A stretch of 64,000 nucleotides of DNA from Mariprofundus sp. (GCA_021772775.1 JAJFLH010000027.1:1-64000), one strand, 5' to 3'. Positions 45,351 through 56,100 are shown, counted from the stretch's first letter. Notes: generated from the letters alone by a model not told the origin. Numbers and translations: made by a program.

Positions 45351-45407
45351 TTTAATTCTCCTATCTGTGTTATTAATATTAAACGGTGTGCAACAATTCA
45401 ATCATTA

Positions 45408-45815
45408 TTATGAGCCACTTTTAACCGGTAAACCTGCACTTTGCCATGCTGACATGCCACCGGAAAAATTATAAACTGTAGCGAAGCCTGCTTTGGCCAG
45501 CTTGGTTGCAGCCATAGCAGAGCGATTGCCAGATGCACATATCACGACAACGGGTGTCTCTTTGGTGATTTCATGCATGCGATCAGTAATCTCTCCAAGC
45601 GGCATGTGAATCGCTGTTTTGGCATGGCTGGAGCTCCATTCAGGTTGTTGGCGTACATCGACCAGAGTATGCGGCTCTCTGGCAATCTGCATGTAAGCAC
45701 TTGCCGATATTGATTTGACTCCGGAAAGTTTGGGTGCAATCAAGCGTTTCCAAAGCATCCACACGATCAGTGTAGCCAAAAAGATATTGATCGCATTTTG
45801 CTGCATGAATTCCAT
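45408..45815 (-). CDS. Membrane-anchored rhodanese
   Basis: 135 residues: an N-terminal membrane helix (about 7-22) and a rhodanese domain with TLVDVRQQPEWSSSH and active loop VICASGNRSAMAA. ATG at 45815 follows CAGGAG; a start at 45839 is less likely. First of the three rhodaneses on this strand, preceded by a terminator. Confidence 0.87.
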   Translation of the reverse strand: MEFMQQNAINIFLATLIVWMLWKRLIAPKLSGVKSISASAYMQIAREPHTLVDVRQQPEWSSSHAKTAIHMPLGEITDRMHEITKETPVVVICASGNRSAMAATKLAKAGFATVYNFSGGMSAWQSAGLPVKSGS

Positions 45816-45863
45816 TTTTTTACTCCTGTGCAACTTCAATAATTTTTTGAGTAAGATTAAAAA

Positions 45864-45923
45864 GACAGGTGCAGACGGTGACGTCTTAGGGAGGGGGAAA
45901 GAAGGACACCACCTGCACCCGTC
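45864..45923 (-). terminator. Rho-independent terminator after the DUF2892 gene
   Basis: On the minus strand GACGGGTGCAGGTGGTG pairs with CACCGTCTGCACCTGTC (14 of 17 positions, loop about 26 bases) and is followed by TTTTT. It separates the RND/DUF2892 transcription unit from the rhodanese genes. Confidence 0.65.
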
Positions 45924-45937
45924 AACTGTGCAGCTAC

Positions 45938-46156
45938 TTATTTATTGCAGCTATGCTTCATACCCAGCTTGGAGAGAATCACTTCCATCAAACACCATTG
46001 GCTAAAACCGGATTGTAAAAGGTTGGCACCGATAAAAGCTGTGAACCAGAGCCAGGTTGGCTCACTTAAAACCACACCATTATAGCGGTAAGACAGATAA
46101 AGACTCAGCAAGATAAATGTGCCTGCTATAATCCTGATCATGCGTTGAATAGTCAT
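45938..46156 (-). CDS. DUF2892 (YgaP-like) membrane protein
   Basis: 72 residues, two membrane helices, LWFTAFIGANLLQSGFSQWCLMEVIL; closely related to the protein at 35979-36206 and to the membrane part of YgaP rhodaneses. ATG with TGGAGAAA upstream. Beside three rhodaneses, so sulfane-sulfur handling at the membrane is likely. Confidence 0.85.
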   Translation of the reverse strand: MTIQRMIRIIAGTFILLSLYLSYRYNGVVLSEPTWLWFTAFIGANLLQSGFSQWCLMEVILSKLGMKHSCNK

Positions 46157-46204
46157 TGTATTTCTCCATTATATTTTTATATTCATTCAAAATCTAAAAT
46201 CTTT

Positions 46205-46297
46205 CACCGCAGAGTACGCGAAGGGTGTAGAGGAAAAACCAAATTTTATTTTTTCATGTTTTGCATTGTCTCTATATACTCTGTGTCCTCTGCGGTG
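46205..46297. repeat. Dispersed intergenic inverted repeat, CCGCAGAG family
   Basis: CACCGCAGAGTACGCG...GTAGAG pairs with CTCTATATACTCTGTG...CTGCGGTG. Best-preserved copy in the window. Lies between the RND pump and the DUF2892 gene. Confidence 0.65.
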
Positions 46298-46308
46298 CAT
46301 GCTTTTGC

Positions 46309-49300
46309 CTATGCCTTTTTGCGTTGCCAGAGGTAATACATCAGCGGAGTGATGAACAGGGTCAAAATCGTGGCTGCGAGCGTGCCGAAAGCCATCGATA
46401 CACCTAAGCCCCCGAAAACCGGATCTGAAATCATAATCGAAGTGCCAGCTATCACGGCCAGAGCCGTTAGCAGAATTGGACGAGCACGCACGGCTCCTGC
46501 TTCGAGCACGGCTGTTTTCAGATCATAACCCTGATTGCGATAATCGAGGATAAAATCAATCAGCAGGGTGGAGTTACGCACCACTATGCCTGCCAGTGCG
46601 ATCATGCCAATCATCGAGGTGGCGGTGAACGGTTGCCCGGTGATCCAGTGCCCAGGGAAGATACCAATCATGGTGACCGCAGTTGGTGCCATCACCAGCA
46701 TCGGTAGAGTGAACTGGCCATAATAGGCCACCATCAACAGATAAATCAGCACCAGTGCAACGATGAATGCAGCACCCAAATCACGGAATACATCCAGTGT
46801 TAAGCGCATCTCACCATCCCAAAGCATGTGATAACCATAGGTATCTTCAGGTACAGTTTTAGTAAACAGCATACCGCCTGTTTTCAGCTTGGCACCGGGC
46901 ACAATCTCCTGCCCATCGAGTTTAGCATCCATATCGAGTAGGGAATAAACCTGTGAACCCTGTTTCGGTTCAGCCATCACATAAGTCACCTGATGCCCAT
47001 CTTTGGTATAGATCGGTTTACCTGCGATGCTGCTCTCAACGGTCGCAAAAGCCGATAGTGCAACAGGCCCTTGAGTGCCACTGACATAGATGCGATTCAG
47101 GTCCTCAGGGTGTGCACGCAAGGCTTTTGGAAGCTGTACATGCAATTTGATCTGATGACGCTCATGCTCCACGTGTAAAGCACCAAAATCATAACCGTGC
47201 AGGAAATCACGCAGGGCTGTTTCAACCTGTGCTGTAGCGACACCCAATTGAGCTGCTTTCTCTTTGTTTACTTTGATGTTCAGCTGCTGCTGATCATCGC
47301 CAACCGAGTCATCAATATCACTAACATCATAGGTCTCTTCAAATGTCTTGCGTACCGCTTTGGCGATCTCCCGCTGTGTGTCGTAATCAGGGCCATAAAT
47401 TTCAGCCAAAAGCGTAGAGCGTACTGGTGGACCCGGTGGATCTTCTACCAGTTTGATGCTGGTTTTTGGATGGGCAGCCAGCACTGGTGCCAACATCTCA
47501 CGAATTTCCAATACAATGCCATCGGAGCGAATAGAGCGCTGATGTTTATCGATCAGGTTTACCCGGATGTCGGCTAGATTGGTGCCATGACGCAGCACAG
47601 CACCACGCAACATGCCATTAAAATCAATAGGACCAGCCTGACCGACAAAGCTTTCAAAGTCGGTGACCATGGGATGCATCTGAACAACTTCAGCCACTTC
47701 TCTGGCAATGCGATCCGTCTCTTCCAGTGATCCGCCTTCCGGCAGATCGATGGTGATGTTAAAGGTATTATTATTGCCTTTAGGAAGCATTTTCAGCTCC
47801 ACTGAGCCTGGCGTCATCGGGCCATTAATGCCATCTGAACGCAGGAACTGCCAGCCCGGCTGCAACATGGCGGCCACAAACAGCAGCAGCACAACGACCG
47901 AGAAGAGGCGGCGCACTGCTTTGGATTCCACCAATGGCGTCGCAAGGCGCATATAGACACGATGTACCCAGTCCTGGCTAGGTTCATCATGTGCAGCAGC
48001 AGCTTTCGTATCGGCGATATGATAGGGCAGCCAGCGTTGCGCAATCCAAGGTGTAAACATGTAAGCAATCACCAGTGATGCAGCCATGGCAATCGGTGTG
48101 TTGAATGGAATAGGTCCCATGTATGGGCCCATCATGCCGGTCACAAATGCCATCGGAATAAAGGCCAGAATAACAGCAATCGTAGCAATGATAGTTGGTT
48201 TGCCGGTCTCGTTGGTGGCCAGTACAATCAAACGTGCTTTCTCTTTCACACTATCGGCAGTTTGGCGGCCTTTTTTACTCAAGTGGCGATGAATATTTTC
48301 TATCACTACAATGGCGTCATCGACCAATAGACCCAATGCCAGAATCAGAGCAAACAGGGTGATGCGGTTGATAGTTTGGTCTGCGATCAGCCCGACGGCC
48401 AGCACAACAAACAGAATCAGAGGTATATTCATGGTGACAATGGCTGCTTCGCGCCAACCCAAAAAGAGCAGCAGGATAATGATCACGGTAACAATGGCGA
48501 TACCGAGATGCTCCAGCAATAGATTGACTGCGGCATTGGCCCGCTCGCCGGAATCACGGGTGATGGTTACATCGACATTGTCGGGGATGAAATCACCTTT
48601 CAAGGCGTTCAGTTTTGTTGCGATACGTTCGGTTACCACGACAGCATTGCTGCCGCGTTTTTTAGCTAGCGTGATGGATACCGCAGGAATTGAGGCGGAT
48701 GCAAGTTCACCCGGATTGAGCGATTGACCAAAACCAATACGGTGATAATGGTTCACTTCGGATGGGCCATCACTGATGGTGGCTACATCGCTCAAATAGA
48801 TCGCTTTATTTTGCCACTGGCCTACAATCAGACGTCCTACTTCGGTGGCATTCTTCAGATAGCCATCAAGCCAGACTTTTATCTCCCGGTTATCACCCAC
48901 GAGTTGACCGCTTGGGCCACCTGCATTGGCACCGACTAAAACCTGATGCACACTATCAAGTGCAAGCTGATAAGCAGCCAGACGTACCGGGTCCAGCTGA
49001 ATGCGAATCTGACGATCATTACCACCGATAATATCGACAACAGATACGCCATCCAATGGCGCCAATTGATCACGCACACGCTCAGCCAGGCGTTTCAGAT
49101 CGAGGCCATCCATCTCTGTTGAAGAGAGGGTGATCACTGAGGCGGGCACATCATCAACATCGAGGGGTTTCACCAGCGGTTGTGATGCTCCGGCTGGCAA
49201 ACGATCAATACTATGCATCATGCGGTCATACAATTTGACCAAGCTGGCCTCTTTATCTTGCCCAACTTCAAACATGACCGTGACCACAGCCTGTGAATCC

Positions 49301-49608
49301 ATCGCCATGCCATAGGTGTGTTCTACACCAGTGATTTCACGTAACACCATTTCCAATGGGCGCACGATCAGATTTTGTACCTCTTCGGGAGAAGCGCCCT
49401 GCATCTGTACAATGACATTGGCAGCAGGCACATCAATCTGTGGGTTCTCTTCACGTGGCGTCACCATCAAGGCAATGGCGCCAAGCAGGAAAATAAGCAT
49501 GCTGATCATCGGCGTCAGATTAGAGAACATGGCCGCTTTGCCGAGTTTGCCGGCAATATTTAATGGCGTTGGCTCAGGTGTAGACTCAGGCATTGTTTGA
49601 TTGGACAT
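46309..49608 (-). CDS. RND efflux pump inner-membrane subunit
   Basis: 1099 residues, twelve helices, AcrB/MdtB-like. TM4 motif GLLVDDAIVVIENIHRH holds the paired Asp for proton transfer. The N-terminal Pro/Thr-rich extension and long first periplasmic loop are usual for the group. It shares one base with the adaptor gene and belongs to an arsR-tolC-adaptor-pump operon. Substrate not visible; the ArsR type suggests a sulfur-related inducer. Confidence 0.92.
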   Translation of the reverse strand: MSNQTMPESTPEPTPLNIAGKLGKAAMFSNLTPMISMLIFLLGAIALMVTPREENPQIDVPAANVIVQMQGASPEEVQNLIVRPLEMVLREITGVEHTYGMAMDSQAVVTVMFEVGQDKEASLVKLYDRMMHSIDRLPAGASQPLVKPLDVDDVPASVITLSSTEMDGLDLKRLAERVRDQLAPLDGVSVVDIIGGNDRQIRIQLDPVRLAAYQLALDSVHQVLVGANAGGPSGQLVGDNREIKVWLDGYLKNATEVGRLIVGQWQNKAIYLSDVATISDGPSEVNHYHRIGFGQSLNPGELASASIPAVSITLAKKRGSNAVVVTERIATKLNALKGDFIPDNVDVTITRDSGERANAAVNLLLEHLGIAIVTVIIILLLFLGWREAAIVTMNIPLILFVVLAVGLIADQTINRITLFALILALGLLVDDAIVVIENIHRHLSKKGRQTADSVKEKARLIVLATNETGKPTIIATIAVILAFIPMAFVTGMMGPYMGPIPFNTPIAMAASLVIAYMFTPWIAQRWLPYHIADTKAAAAHDEPSQDWVHRVYMRLATPLVESKAVRRLFSVVVLLLFVAAMLQPGWQFLRSDGINGPMTPGSVELKMLPKGNNNTFNITIDLPEGGSLEETDRIAREVAEVVQMHPMVTDFESFVGQAGPIDFNGMLRGAVLRHGTNLADIRVNLIDKHQRSIRSDGIVLEIREMLAPVLAAHPKTSIKLVEDPPGPPVRSTLLAEIYGPDYDTQREIAKAVRKTFEETYDVSDIDDSVGDDQQQLNIKVNKEKAAQLGVATAQVETALRDFLHGYDFGALHVEHERHQIKLHVQLPKALRAHPEDLNRIYVSGTQGPVALSAFATVESSIAGKPIYTKDGHQVTYVMAEPKQGSQVYSLLDMDAKLDGQEIVPGAKLKTGGMLFTKTVPEDTYGYHMLWDGEMRLTLDVFRDLGAAFIVALVLIYLLMVAYYGQFTLPMLVMAPTAVTMIGIFPGHWITGQPFTATSMIGMIALAGIVVRNSTLLIDFILDYRNQGYDLKTAVLEAGAVRARPILLTALAVIAGTSIMISDPVFGGLGVSMAFGTLAATILTLFITPLMYYLWQRKKA

Positions 49609-50651
49609 TATTTTTGCGCCTGTACCGTCATGCCTGTTTGAAGGGCTGGATTTCCAGCCCAGGCGATCACGTCACCATCGTGTAGGCCAGCCAGTATCTC
49701 TGTTGTTGAATTGCTGCTGTGCCTAGCTTCACCATTACGGCCTGTGCGAATTTGACGATAATGGACAGTGCCTTTGTCATCGACGACATAAACACCGTTC
49801 AATCCCGCTCTTTCAACGATAGCTTCATTGGGAACCATCAAGGCTTTGCGTGTGCCAATATTAAAACCTACCTGAGCATACATGCCCGGATGCACAGAGG
49901 GATCATTCTGCAGGGCAATTTTAATCAGGAACTGATGTGAGACAGCATCTGCTGCTTCAACCACCTGGCGCACAACACCTGAAATAGCGCGCTTCATAGA
50001 GGGGATCTCTACTTTCACACTATCGCCGCTATGAATGCCACTGACAAACTGTTCGGACACATAGGTTTTTACGAGTAAGCTGGTGGGGTCTTCCAATGTG
50101 AGAATCGATGCGCCCGGCTGAGCCAGATCACCTTTGCTGAGTCGTTTTTCAATCACAACGCCATTTACCGGTGAAAGTACTTCGGCATAGCCCAATTGAT
50201 TACGGGCCTGAGCAGCCTGAGAACGAGCCACTTTGTAACGCAGACGCACGCGGTCGAGCTGCTGTTTGCTGGTTGCATGTTCTTTAAACAGTGACTCATA
50301 ACGTTTCATGTCGGCCTGTGCATCCGCCAGGTCTGCTTCAGCCTGAACCAGAGCCTGTTTGGCATTGACCGGATCCACGCGTACCAACACCTGGCCTTTT
50401 GTCACACGATCACCTTCGCGAACTGATAGTTTGCGAATGTAGCCTGAGATGCGCGAGCTGATCGATACACGATGATCGGATGTCACGGTGCCGCTGGTAA
50501 CATAGTGAGAATCAACATTCACAGATCTTACAGTCACAGTCTTTGCATCGGTCAGCACAATGGGCTGAACCGCAGTGCGGTGAGTGGTATCATCACTGCA
50601 TGCTTGCAGCGCCAATAGTGCGAGCACCGTCAATAAAAAACTTTTTTTCAT
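49608..50651 (-). CDS. RND periplasmic adaptor lipoprotein
   Basis: 347 residues. Signal peptide with lipobox LQAC (Cys18), then HlyD/AcrA-type lipoyl, hairpin and barrel domains (SSRISGYIRKLSVREGDRVTKG near residue 65). Links the RND pump to the TolC-like channel. Overlaps both neighbours by one to four bases. Confidence 0.9.
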   Translation of the reverse strand: MKKSFLLTVLALLALQACSDDTTHRTAVQPIVLTDAKTVTVRSVNVDSHYVTSGTVTSDHRVSISSRISGYIRKLSVREGDRVTKGQVLVRVDPVNAKQALVQAEADLADAQADMKRYESLFKEHATSKQQLDRVRLRYKVARSQAAQARNQLGYAEVLSPVNGVVIEKRLSKGDLAQPGASILTLEDPTSLLVKTYVSEQFVSGIHSGDSVKVEIPSMKRAISGVVRQVVEAADAVSHQFLIKIALQNDPSVHPGMYAQVGFNIGTRKALMVPNEAIVERAGLNGVYVVDDKGTVHYRQIRTGRNGEARHSSNSTTEILAGLHDGDVIAWAGNPALQTGMTVQAQK

Positions 50652-52018
50652 CGGATTACCTCGATATTCAGTGTGCCAGTAGCCAGTTGTAGAGCAGCCT
50701 GGGCAATGGTGGTGTCATAACGGGCTTGAATGCTCGATAAGCGTGTTGTGTCCACTTGCATCTGGGCATCAAGCAGGTCTGATGTTTTGGCTAAGCCTTG
50801 CTGATAGCGCAGTGATTTAATGCGCAGTGACTCTTCACTCTGCTTCAATGCTTCACGCTCACTGCTGTGGCGACTTTTGCTCTCATCGAGCATACGCCAG
50901 GCATGCGTGACTTCATTGTGAATTTGTTGTTTATGGTCGGCAATTTTTAATCCGAGAGCGACCTCTTTGGCACGGGATGCACGCATCTGTGCCTGATCGT
51001 AACCGCCGGAAAAGAGGTTTATGCTGATCGTTGCCCCAATCATGCTATTACGGCTTTTCAATGTGGCGGTGGATGCATTCCACTCTTGCCCGGCGACCAG
51101 GCCGACATGCGGTAAAAAAGCAGCTCTGTTCAAATCGATGTCTGCTTCACTGGCCTGATAAGTTTGTTCAAGGGCTTTTAAGTCGGGACGGAATTGCGTC
51201 GATTTTTCTATGGCCTGATTCAGGGTACCAGTTGTTATGACAAGATTAGGTTCATCCTCGACAGAAATAGCAGTTGTGCTATCAAGGCCCATAACGCGTT
51301 GCAGCTCTTCTTTGGCCTGAGCATATGCATTGTTGGCCTGCTTCAATTTTAACTGGCTACGCAGCAGATGAACCCGCGCATCCATCACGTCACTATCAAT
51401 TAAAATGCCGCGCTTTTGTAAAGCTAATGTATCCTGATGGCGTTTTTCAGCCGCACTAACGGCTGTCTCCATTGCGTGGATGGCAGATCCGGCCTGTCGG
51501 GTGCGCGCATAAGAATGGATGGTCTGAAAAATGACCTGTTGCTGCATATAACTGTGATTGAACAGAGCAGCTTCAGTATGGTGTCCCGCTTGTCTACGGC
51601 CCGCCCACAAGGCGCCGCCTTGATAAAGCGGCATTTTGAGTTGCAGGCTAGTTTGATAGTTGTTGATGAAACCTGGATTATTCAAAAATGCAGGATTGAA
51701 ATCTGCGGCTTTGACCCGTTGCTGATTGAGTTTGGTGCCAAAATAATTGCCCGGTGAATCGGTGCGTATAACGCCAGTGGAAAGGTCCACACGTGGCATA
51801 AATTGACTTGTCGCCATATCCTGCCCTGCACTGGCCTGTTCAACAGCACTGTTGTTGGCTTCCAGTAAGCGGTTATGGTTGAGTGCATAGTCCACGCTTT
51901 GTCGTAGTGTTGTAATCTCTGCGGCGCTGGCGAGACCAGCGGTCATCATCAGTGTGGAGATGAGTGCGGTCTTTATTAAAATATTATAATTAGCTGATAT
52001 GTAAGGGAAAAAAAACAC
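50648..52018 (-). CDS. TolC-family outer-membrane channel
   Basis: 456 residues, signal sequence and two outer-membrane efflux repeats with long helices. GTG start at 52018 with AAGGAGTG upstream, three bases after the ArsR stop. The duct of the tripartite pump encoded by the next two genes. Confidence 0.88.
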   Translation of the reverse strand: MFFFPYISANYNILIKTALISTLMMTAGLASAAEITTLRQSVDYALNHNRLLEANNSAVEQASAGQDMATSQFMPRVDLSTGVIRTDSPGNYFGTKLNQQRVKAADFNPAFLNNPGFINNYQTSLQLKMPLYQGGALWAGRRQAGHHTEAALFNHSYMQQQVIFQTIHSYARTRQAGSAIHAMETAVSAAEKRHQDTLALQKRGILIDSDVMDARVHLLRSQLKLKQANNAYAQAKEELQRVMGLDSTTAISVEDEPNLVITTGTLNQAIEKSTQFRPDLKALEQTYQASEADIDLNRAAFLPHVGLVAGQEWNASTATLKSRNSMIGATISINLFSGGYDQAQMRASRAKEVALGLKIADHKQQIHNEVTHAWRMLDESKSRHSSEREALKQSEESLRIKSLRYQQGLAKTSDLLDAQMQVDTTRLSSIQARYDTTIAQAALQLATGTLNIEVIR

Positions 52019-52021
52019 GAT

Positions 52022-52366
52022 TCACTCCTTGTCTTCAGAATTGAAGCACATTTCAGGACAATAAATTTGTTTCAGGGCCAGCACCAGGTCTTCCCAAGCA
52101 GGGTTCGCAATGCGGTAAAAGACTTGTTGACCGCGCTTTTCGTTTTCCACAATGCCTAACATACGCATCTTGGCCAGATGCTGTGACAGATTGGATTGAG
52201 CAGCTCCGGTAGCTTCCATTAATTCTTGCACACACATGGTTCTACCCAACAACAGGCACAATACGGACAGTCGTAACTCATGCCCAATCGCACTCAGTCC
52301 CTGACTGGCTTCTTTGACTTTATCTTTGGGTATTTCTTGCATCGGCGAATCATATTCCAATCTCAT
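52022..52366 (-). CDS. ArsR-family repressor of BigR/SqrR type
   Basis: 114 residues, winged helix-turn-helix (QSNLSQHLAKMRMLGIVE, recognition helix). Cys37 (SVLCLLL) and Cys103 (QIYCPEM) are 66 residues apart, exactly the spacing of the two persulfide-sensing Cys in BigR (Cys42 and Cys108), and the surrounding sequence fits. Two further Cys (45 and 107) are extra. It would release DNA when the pair forms a tetrasulfide or disulfide. It heads the RND pump operon. The first ATG has weak ribosome signal; Met9 is possible. Confidence 0.85.
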   Translation of the reverse strand: MRLEYDSPMQEIPKDKVKEASQGLSAIGHELRLSVLCLLLGRTMCVQELMEATGAAQSNLSQHLAKMRMLGIVENEKRGQQVFYRIANPAWEDLVLALKQIYCPEMCFNSEDKE

Positions 52367-52369
52367 TAT

Positions 52370-52385
52370 ATAATCAAATCATTAT
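52370..52385. promoter_or_regulatory. AT-rich inverted repeat, possible ArsR operator
   Basis: ATAAT-N6-ATTAT lies just upstream of the arsR-like start on the minus strand. Its AT-rich palindromic form and position would suit autoregulation of the pump operon; the short arms make this tentative. Confidence 0.4.
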
Positions 52386-52480
52386 TTAGAGGAGGGTAAG
52401 TGTTATAGTTACTGTGAAAGGGCATTGCGTCGCGGCCTCTCTTACGTATACCATTCAGAAATGATGAAAATGGAAATGAT

Positions 52481-53092
52481 ATGCGTGATATACCTTTAGT
52501 TCTAATTGTTGATGATGAAGTTATCATTCGTGATATTTTAGAAAAAATGATTCATGCGCTGGGTTTTGCAGTCATGCAAGCGGCGAACAGTAGCGAAGCA
52601 CAACAGATGATTCGTAAGCACGCGCCTGATCTGATTCTTTTGGATATGATTTTGCCGGGTGTCGATAGTATCGAAGTGTTGAGATCTGTGCGTGATGATG
52701 ACGCTCTGAAGCATATCGCTGTTATTCTCATTTCGGGCATCGATGATCTGGAAGCTGTTGGTTCATTTATCGAGGCTGGCATCGATGATTTCCTACCCAA
52801 ACCATTCAATAAAGCTCTACTGACACTAAAAATCAATGCTTGTCTATCTCAGATGAAGAGTCGGGAAAGCTCTCGAGATGCGAAACAGATCATGGAAAGT
52901 TTCTGCCGGGATCTCTCCCATGATCTGAATAATGCACTGACGGGTATCATCATGACCGCTGAATTGATGTTGATGAATGCAAAGTCGGAACCGGAAAAAG
53001 AGTATATTGCAGATATTATCGAATCGAGTGAGAAAATTACCGGCTTGATCAAAGAGCGTCGCAAGGCTCTGGCAAGCAGCACTCACAAATAG
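52481..53092 (+). CDS. Response-regulator receiver with histidine-kinase H-box helix, no ATPase
   Basis: 203 residues. Receiver domain (about 5-122) with acidic VDDE, phosphorylation Asp in LILLDMILPG and Lys in LPKPF. Then a helical segment with FCRDLSHDLNNALTGIIMTAEL, an H-box as in histidine-kinase dimerisation domains. The chain ends about 60 residues later and no HATPase follows in any frame. It may be a phosphotransfer protein or receiver partner. Lies between the arsR operon and mfd, no linked kinase. Confidence 0.75.
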   Translation: MRDIPLVLIVDDEVIIRDILEKMIHALGFAVMQAANSSEAQQMIRKHAPDLILLDMILPGVDSIEVLRSVRDDDALKHIAVILISGIDDLEAVGSFIEAGIDDFLPKPFNKALLTLKINACLSQMKSRESSRDAKQIMESFCRDLSHDLNNALTGIIMTAELMLMNAKSEPEKEYIADIIESSEKITGLIKERRKALASSTHK

Positions 53093-53144
53093 AGGACCTG
53101 AACCGTAGCTGTGCCCATATCTTTTCGGCAGCATACGCCATCCT

Positions 53145-56100
53145 ATGAATAGCACGACTCCTCCTCCGACCCATCATCCATCTGACGCACTCACTGGTTT
53201 AGGCTGGCGTCTAGCTCAGCTCGCCAATTCAAATGATCCCAAGCAATCAAATCGTTTGAATCAAACAAACCGACTGCATGTCTGGATATGTCCAGATGTG
53301 CGTAGTTATCGTCAACTGTCTGAGGAGCTGGCATTTTTTCTGCATGACAAACCTGAGCTTCTGTGGCGCTTCCCTGCCTGGGAGGTGCTGCCCTATGATC
53401 GTGTATCTCCGCATCATGGTATTGTTGGCGAACGTTTTGCCACGCTTGGCCGCCTGCTCAATACGCCCAATCCAACGGGGATACTACTGACTGCACTGCC
53501 TGCCTGGTTGCAACGTATCGCTCCACCGGAGTCGGTGGCTGCACATGTTTGGCAACTGAAACTCAATATGGAGCTGGATACTGCTGGTCTTAAAACGCGT
53601 TTGACTGAAGCCGGTATGATTCCTGCCGACAGAGTTTTGGTTCCGGGTGAATTTGCAGCTCGTGGAGGTCTGTTCGACATTTGGCCGGCGACTGAAGATA
53701 CGCCGTTGCGCATTGATCTGTTTGGCGATGATATCGAATCGATTCGACGGTTTGATCCGGAAACTCAACGCTCTGGTGATGTGCTCGATAGTTTTACTTC
53801 TGTGCCTGTACGAGAGGTAATTCTCGACAAACAGGGCTGTGATACATTTATCGCCAATTTTCGTACCCGGTTTCCGCATCAACGCAAACACCCAATGTTA
53901 AGTGCGGTACAGGCTGGTCGTCCGCATCCAGGCATTGAAGCGCTATTGCCCTTGGCTTATGGTACTATGGCACGTTTAGGCGATTATTTACCGGATAGTT
54001 GCGTAGTTTATGCCGATAGCGACATTGAACAACGCCGCCATGGTTTTGCAGAACAGGTACGTGCTCAGTTTGAAATGGTGCGTGCGAGTGCTGAGCCGAG
54101 TATCAGCCCACAAGAGCTATATGCTGTTGAAACAGCGGTGAATGCTAAAAAACTGCCAGGTTTTGATATTGAGCCAGCTCCATCGCTGAGTGATTACAGT
54201 GACCGTGCCAATCCCGTGCAAGCCATGCGCACCTTATTGAATAAGAAGTTGGATGATGGTTGGAAACTCTGTCTGGTTGCGCACGGCTTAGGCCAGCAAG
54301 AACGCATGATCGAAGCATGTGATGAGCTTACCCTTAAGCTAGAAACAGAACAAAATCTCCTAGCATGTAAGGAGGTTCAGTTATCGACCACCATCGGTTA
54401 TCTCGATAGTGGTTTTGCGATCCCCAAAGAGAAGTTGCTGATGCTGACCGGACGGGAACTGCTGGGGCAGCATTCGCCACGTAAACGTAGCCGCAATAGC
54501 ACTGTGCTACGCGCTGATATCTTTTCCAGTTTGGCGGAGCTGCAGGTCGGAGATCCGGTTGTTCACGAAGATCACGGTGTGGGTCGTTATCAGGGTTTAG
54601 AGAGTATTGATGAAGATGGTGATCTGGCTGATTTCATCAAAATCGAATATGCCGACAAAGCCAGCATTTTTGTGCCGGTTGAAGAGCTGGCACGGCTGCA
54701 TCGTTATACCGGAGAGGAGTCCCCCACACTCAATAAACTCGGTTCAGAGAAATGGAAACGTACCCGTGAACGTGTTAAACGCGATCTGCTGGCCATGGCG
54801 AATGAACTGATTGAAGTTGAAGCTGCACGCAGTGGTAACAGCCGTGAGCCCTATCCTATGCAGGGCTCTGTACTGGCGGCCTATGATGAATTTGCGGCCC
54901 GATTCCCTTTTGAAGAGACCGATGATCAGGCTGAAAGCATTGATGCTATTCTGCGCGATTTAACTCACGAGAAACCGATGGATCGGGTGATTTGTGGTGA
55001 TGTTGGTTTTGGTAAAACAGAAGTATCCATGCGCGCAGCCTTTGTGGTGGCGCAATCAGGGCGGCAGGTGGCCATTCTTGCGCCTACTACCGTTTTGGCG
55101 AATCAGCATTATAGTAGTTTCTCTGAGCGATTTGCCGGCACGGGTTTGAAAGTCGATCTCATTTCTCGTCTGCAAGGAAAGAAGGAAGCTGATCGTATTA
55201 CCCGTGAACTGGCCGGTGGTGAAATTCGAATCATTGTGGGTACACATCGTTTGCTCTCAGATCAATTTGAGTTTGCTGACCTAGGCATGGTTATTGTCGA
55301 TGAAGAGCAGCGCTTTGGTGTAAAACATAAACAGAAGCTCAAGGCACTGCACACCAGTGTTGATCTGCTGACGCTGACGGCGACTCCGATTCCGCGCACC
55401 CTGCATCAAACATTATCCGGTCTGCGTACGGTATCGATTATCAGTACACCGCCGGCTGAGCGTGAAGCGATTCGCACTATGGTGTCTAGTTTCGATGCGC
55501 ATATTGCTGCTGAAGCGATCAGGCGTGAGCTCTATCGCGGTGGCCAAGTCTATTATCTACATAACCATGTCAAAAGTATTGAACGCATTGCAGCGCGCTT
55601 ACGGGAAGATGTACCTGAAGCAGAAATCGGTGTGGCGCATGGTCAAATGAGTCCGGCTGAGCTCGACCGGCAAATGTTGGCCTTTTATGAGGGGCGTCTG
55701 CATATTTTGCTCTGCACCACGATTATTGAATCGGGTCTTGATGTGCCCAATGCCAATACGCTGATTGTTGAACGGGCAGATCTGCTTGGCTTATCACAAC
55801 TGCATCAGATTCGAGGCCGTGTTGGGCGCAGTCACAGGCAAGCTTATGCCTACCTGTTCACGCCTGACGCACGAGCCATGACAGCCGATGCGCGTGATCG
55901 CCTGCAGGCTATTGCTGAACACACTGAGCTTGGTGCTGGCTTTTTGTTGGCGCGGCAGGATATGGAAATTCGTGGAGCCGGTAATCTGCTCGGGGCAGAG
56001 CAGAGCGGCAAAATTGAAGAGATCGGTTTGGATATGTATCTGGATATGCTGACCAAGGCAGTCTCTGAAGCACGCGGTAATGCGCCAAAGCCGAGCCAGC

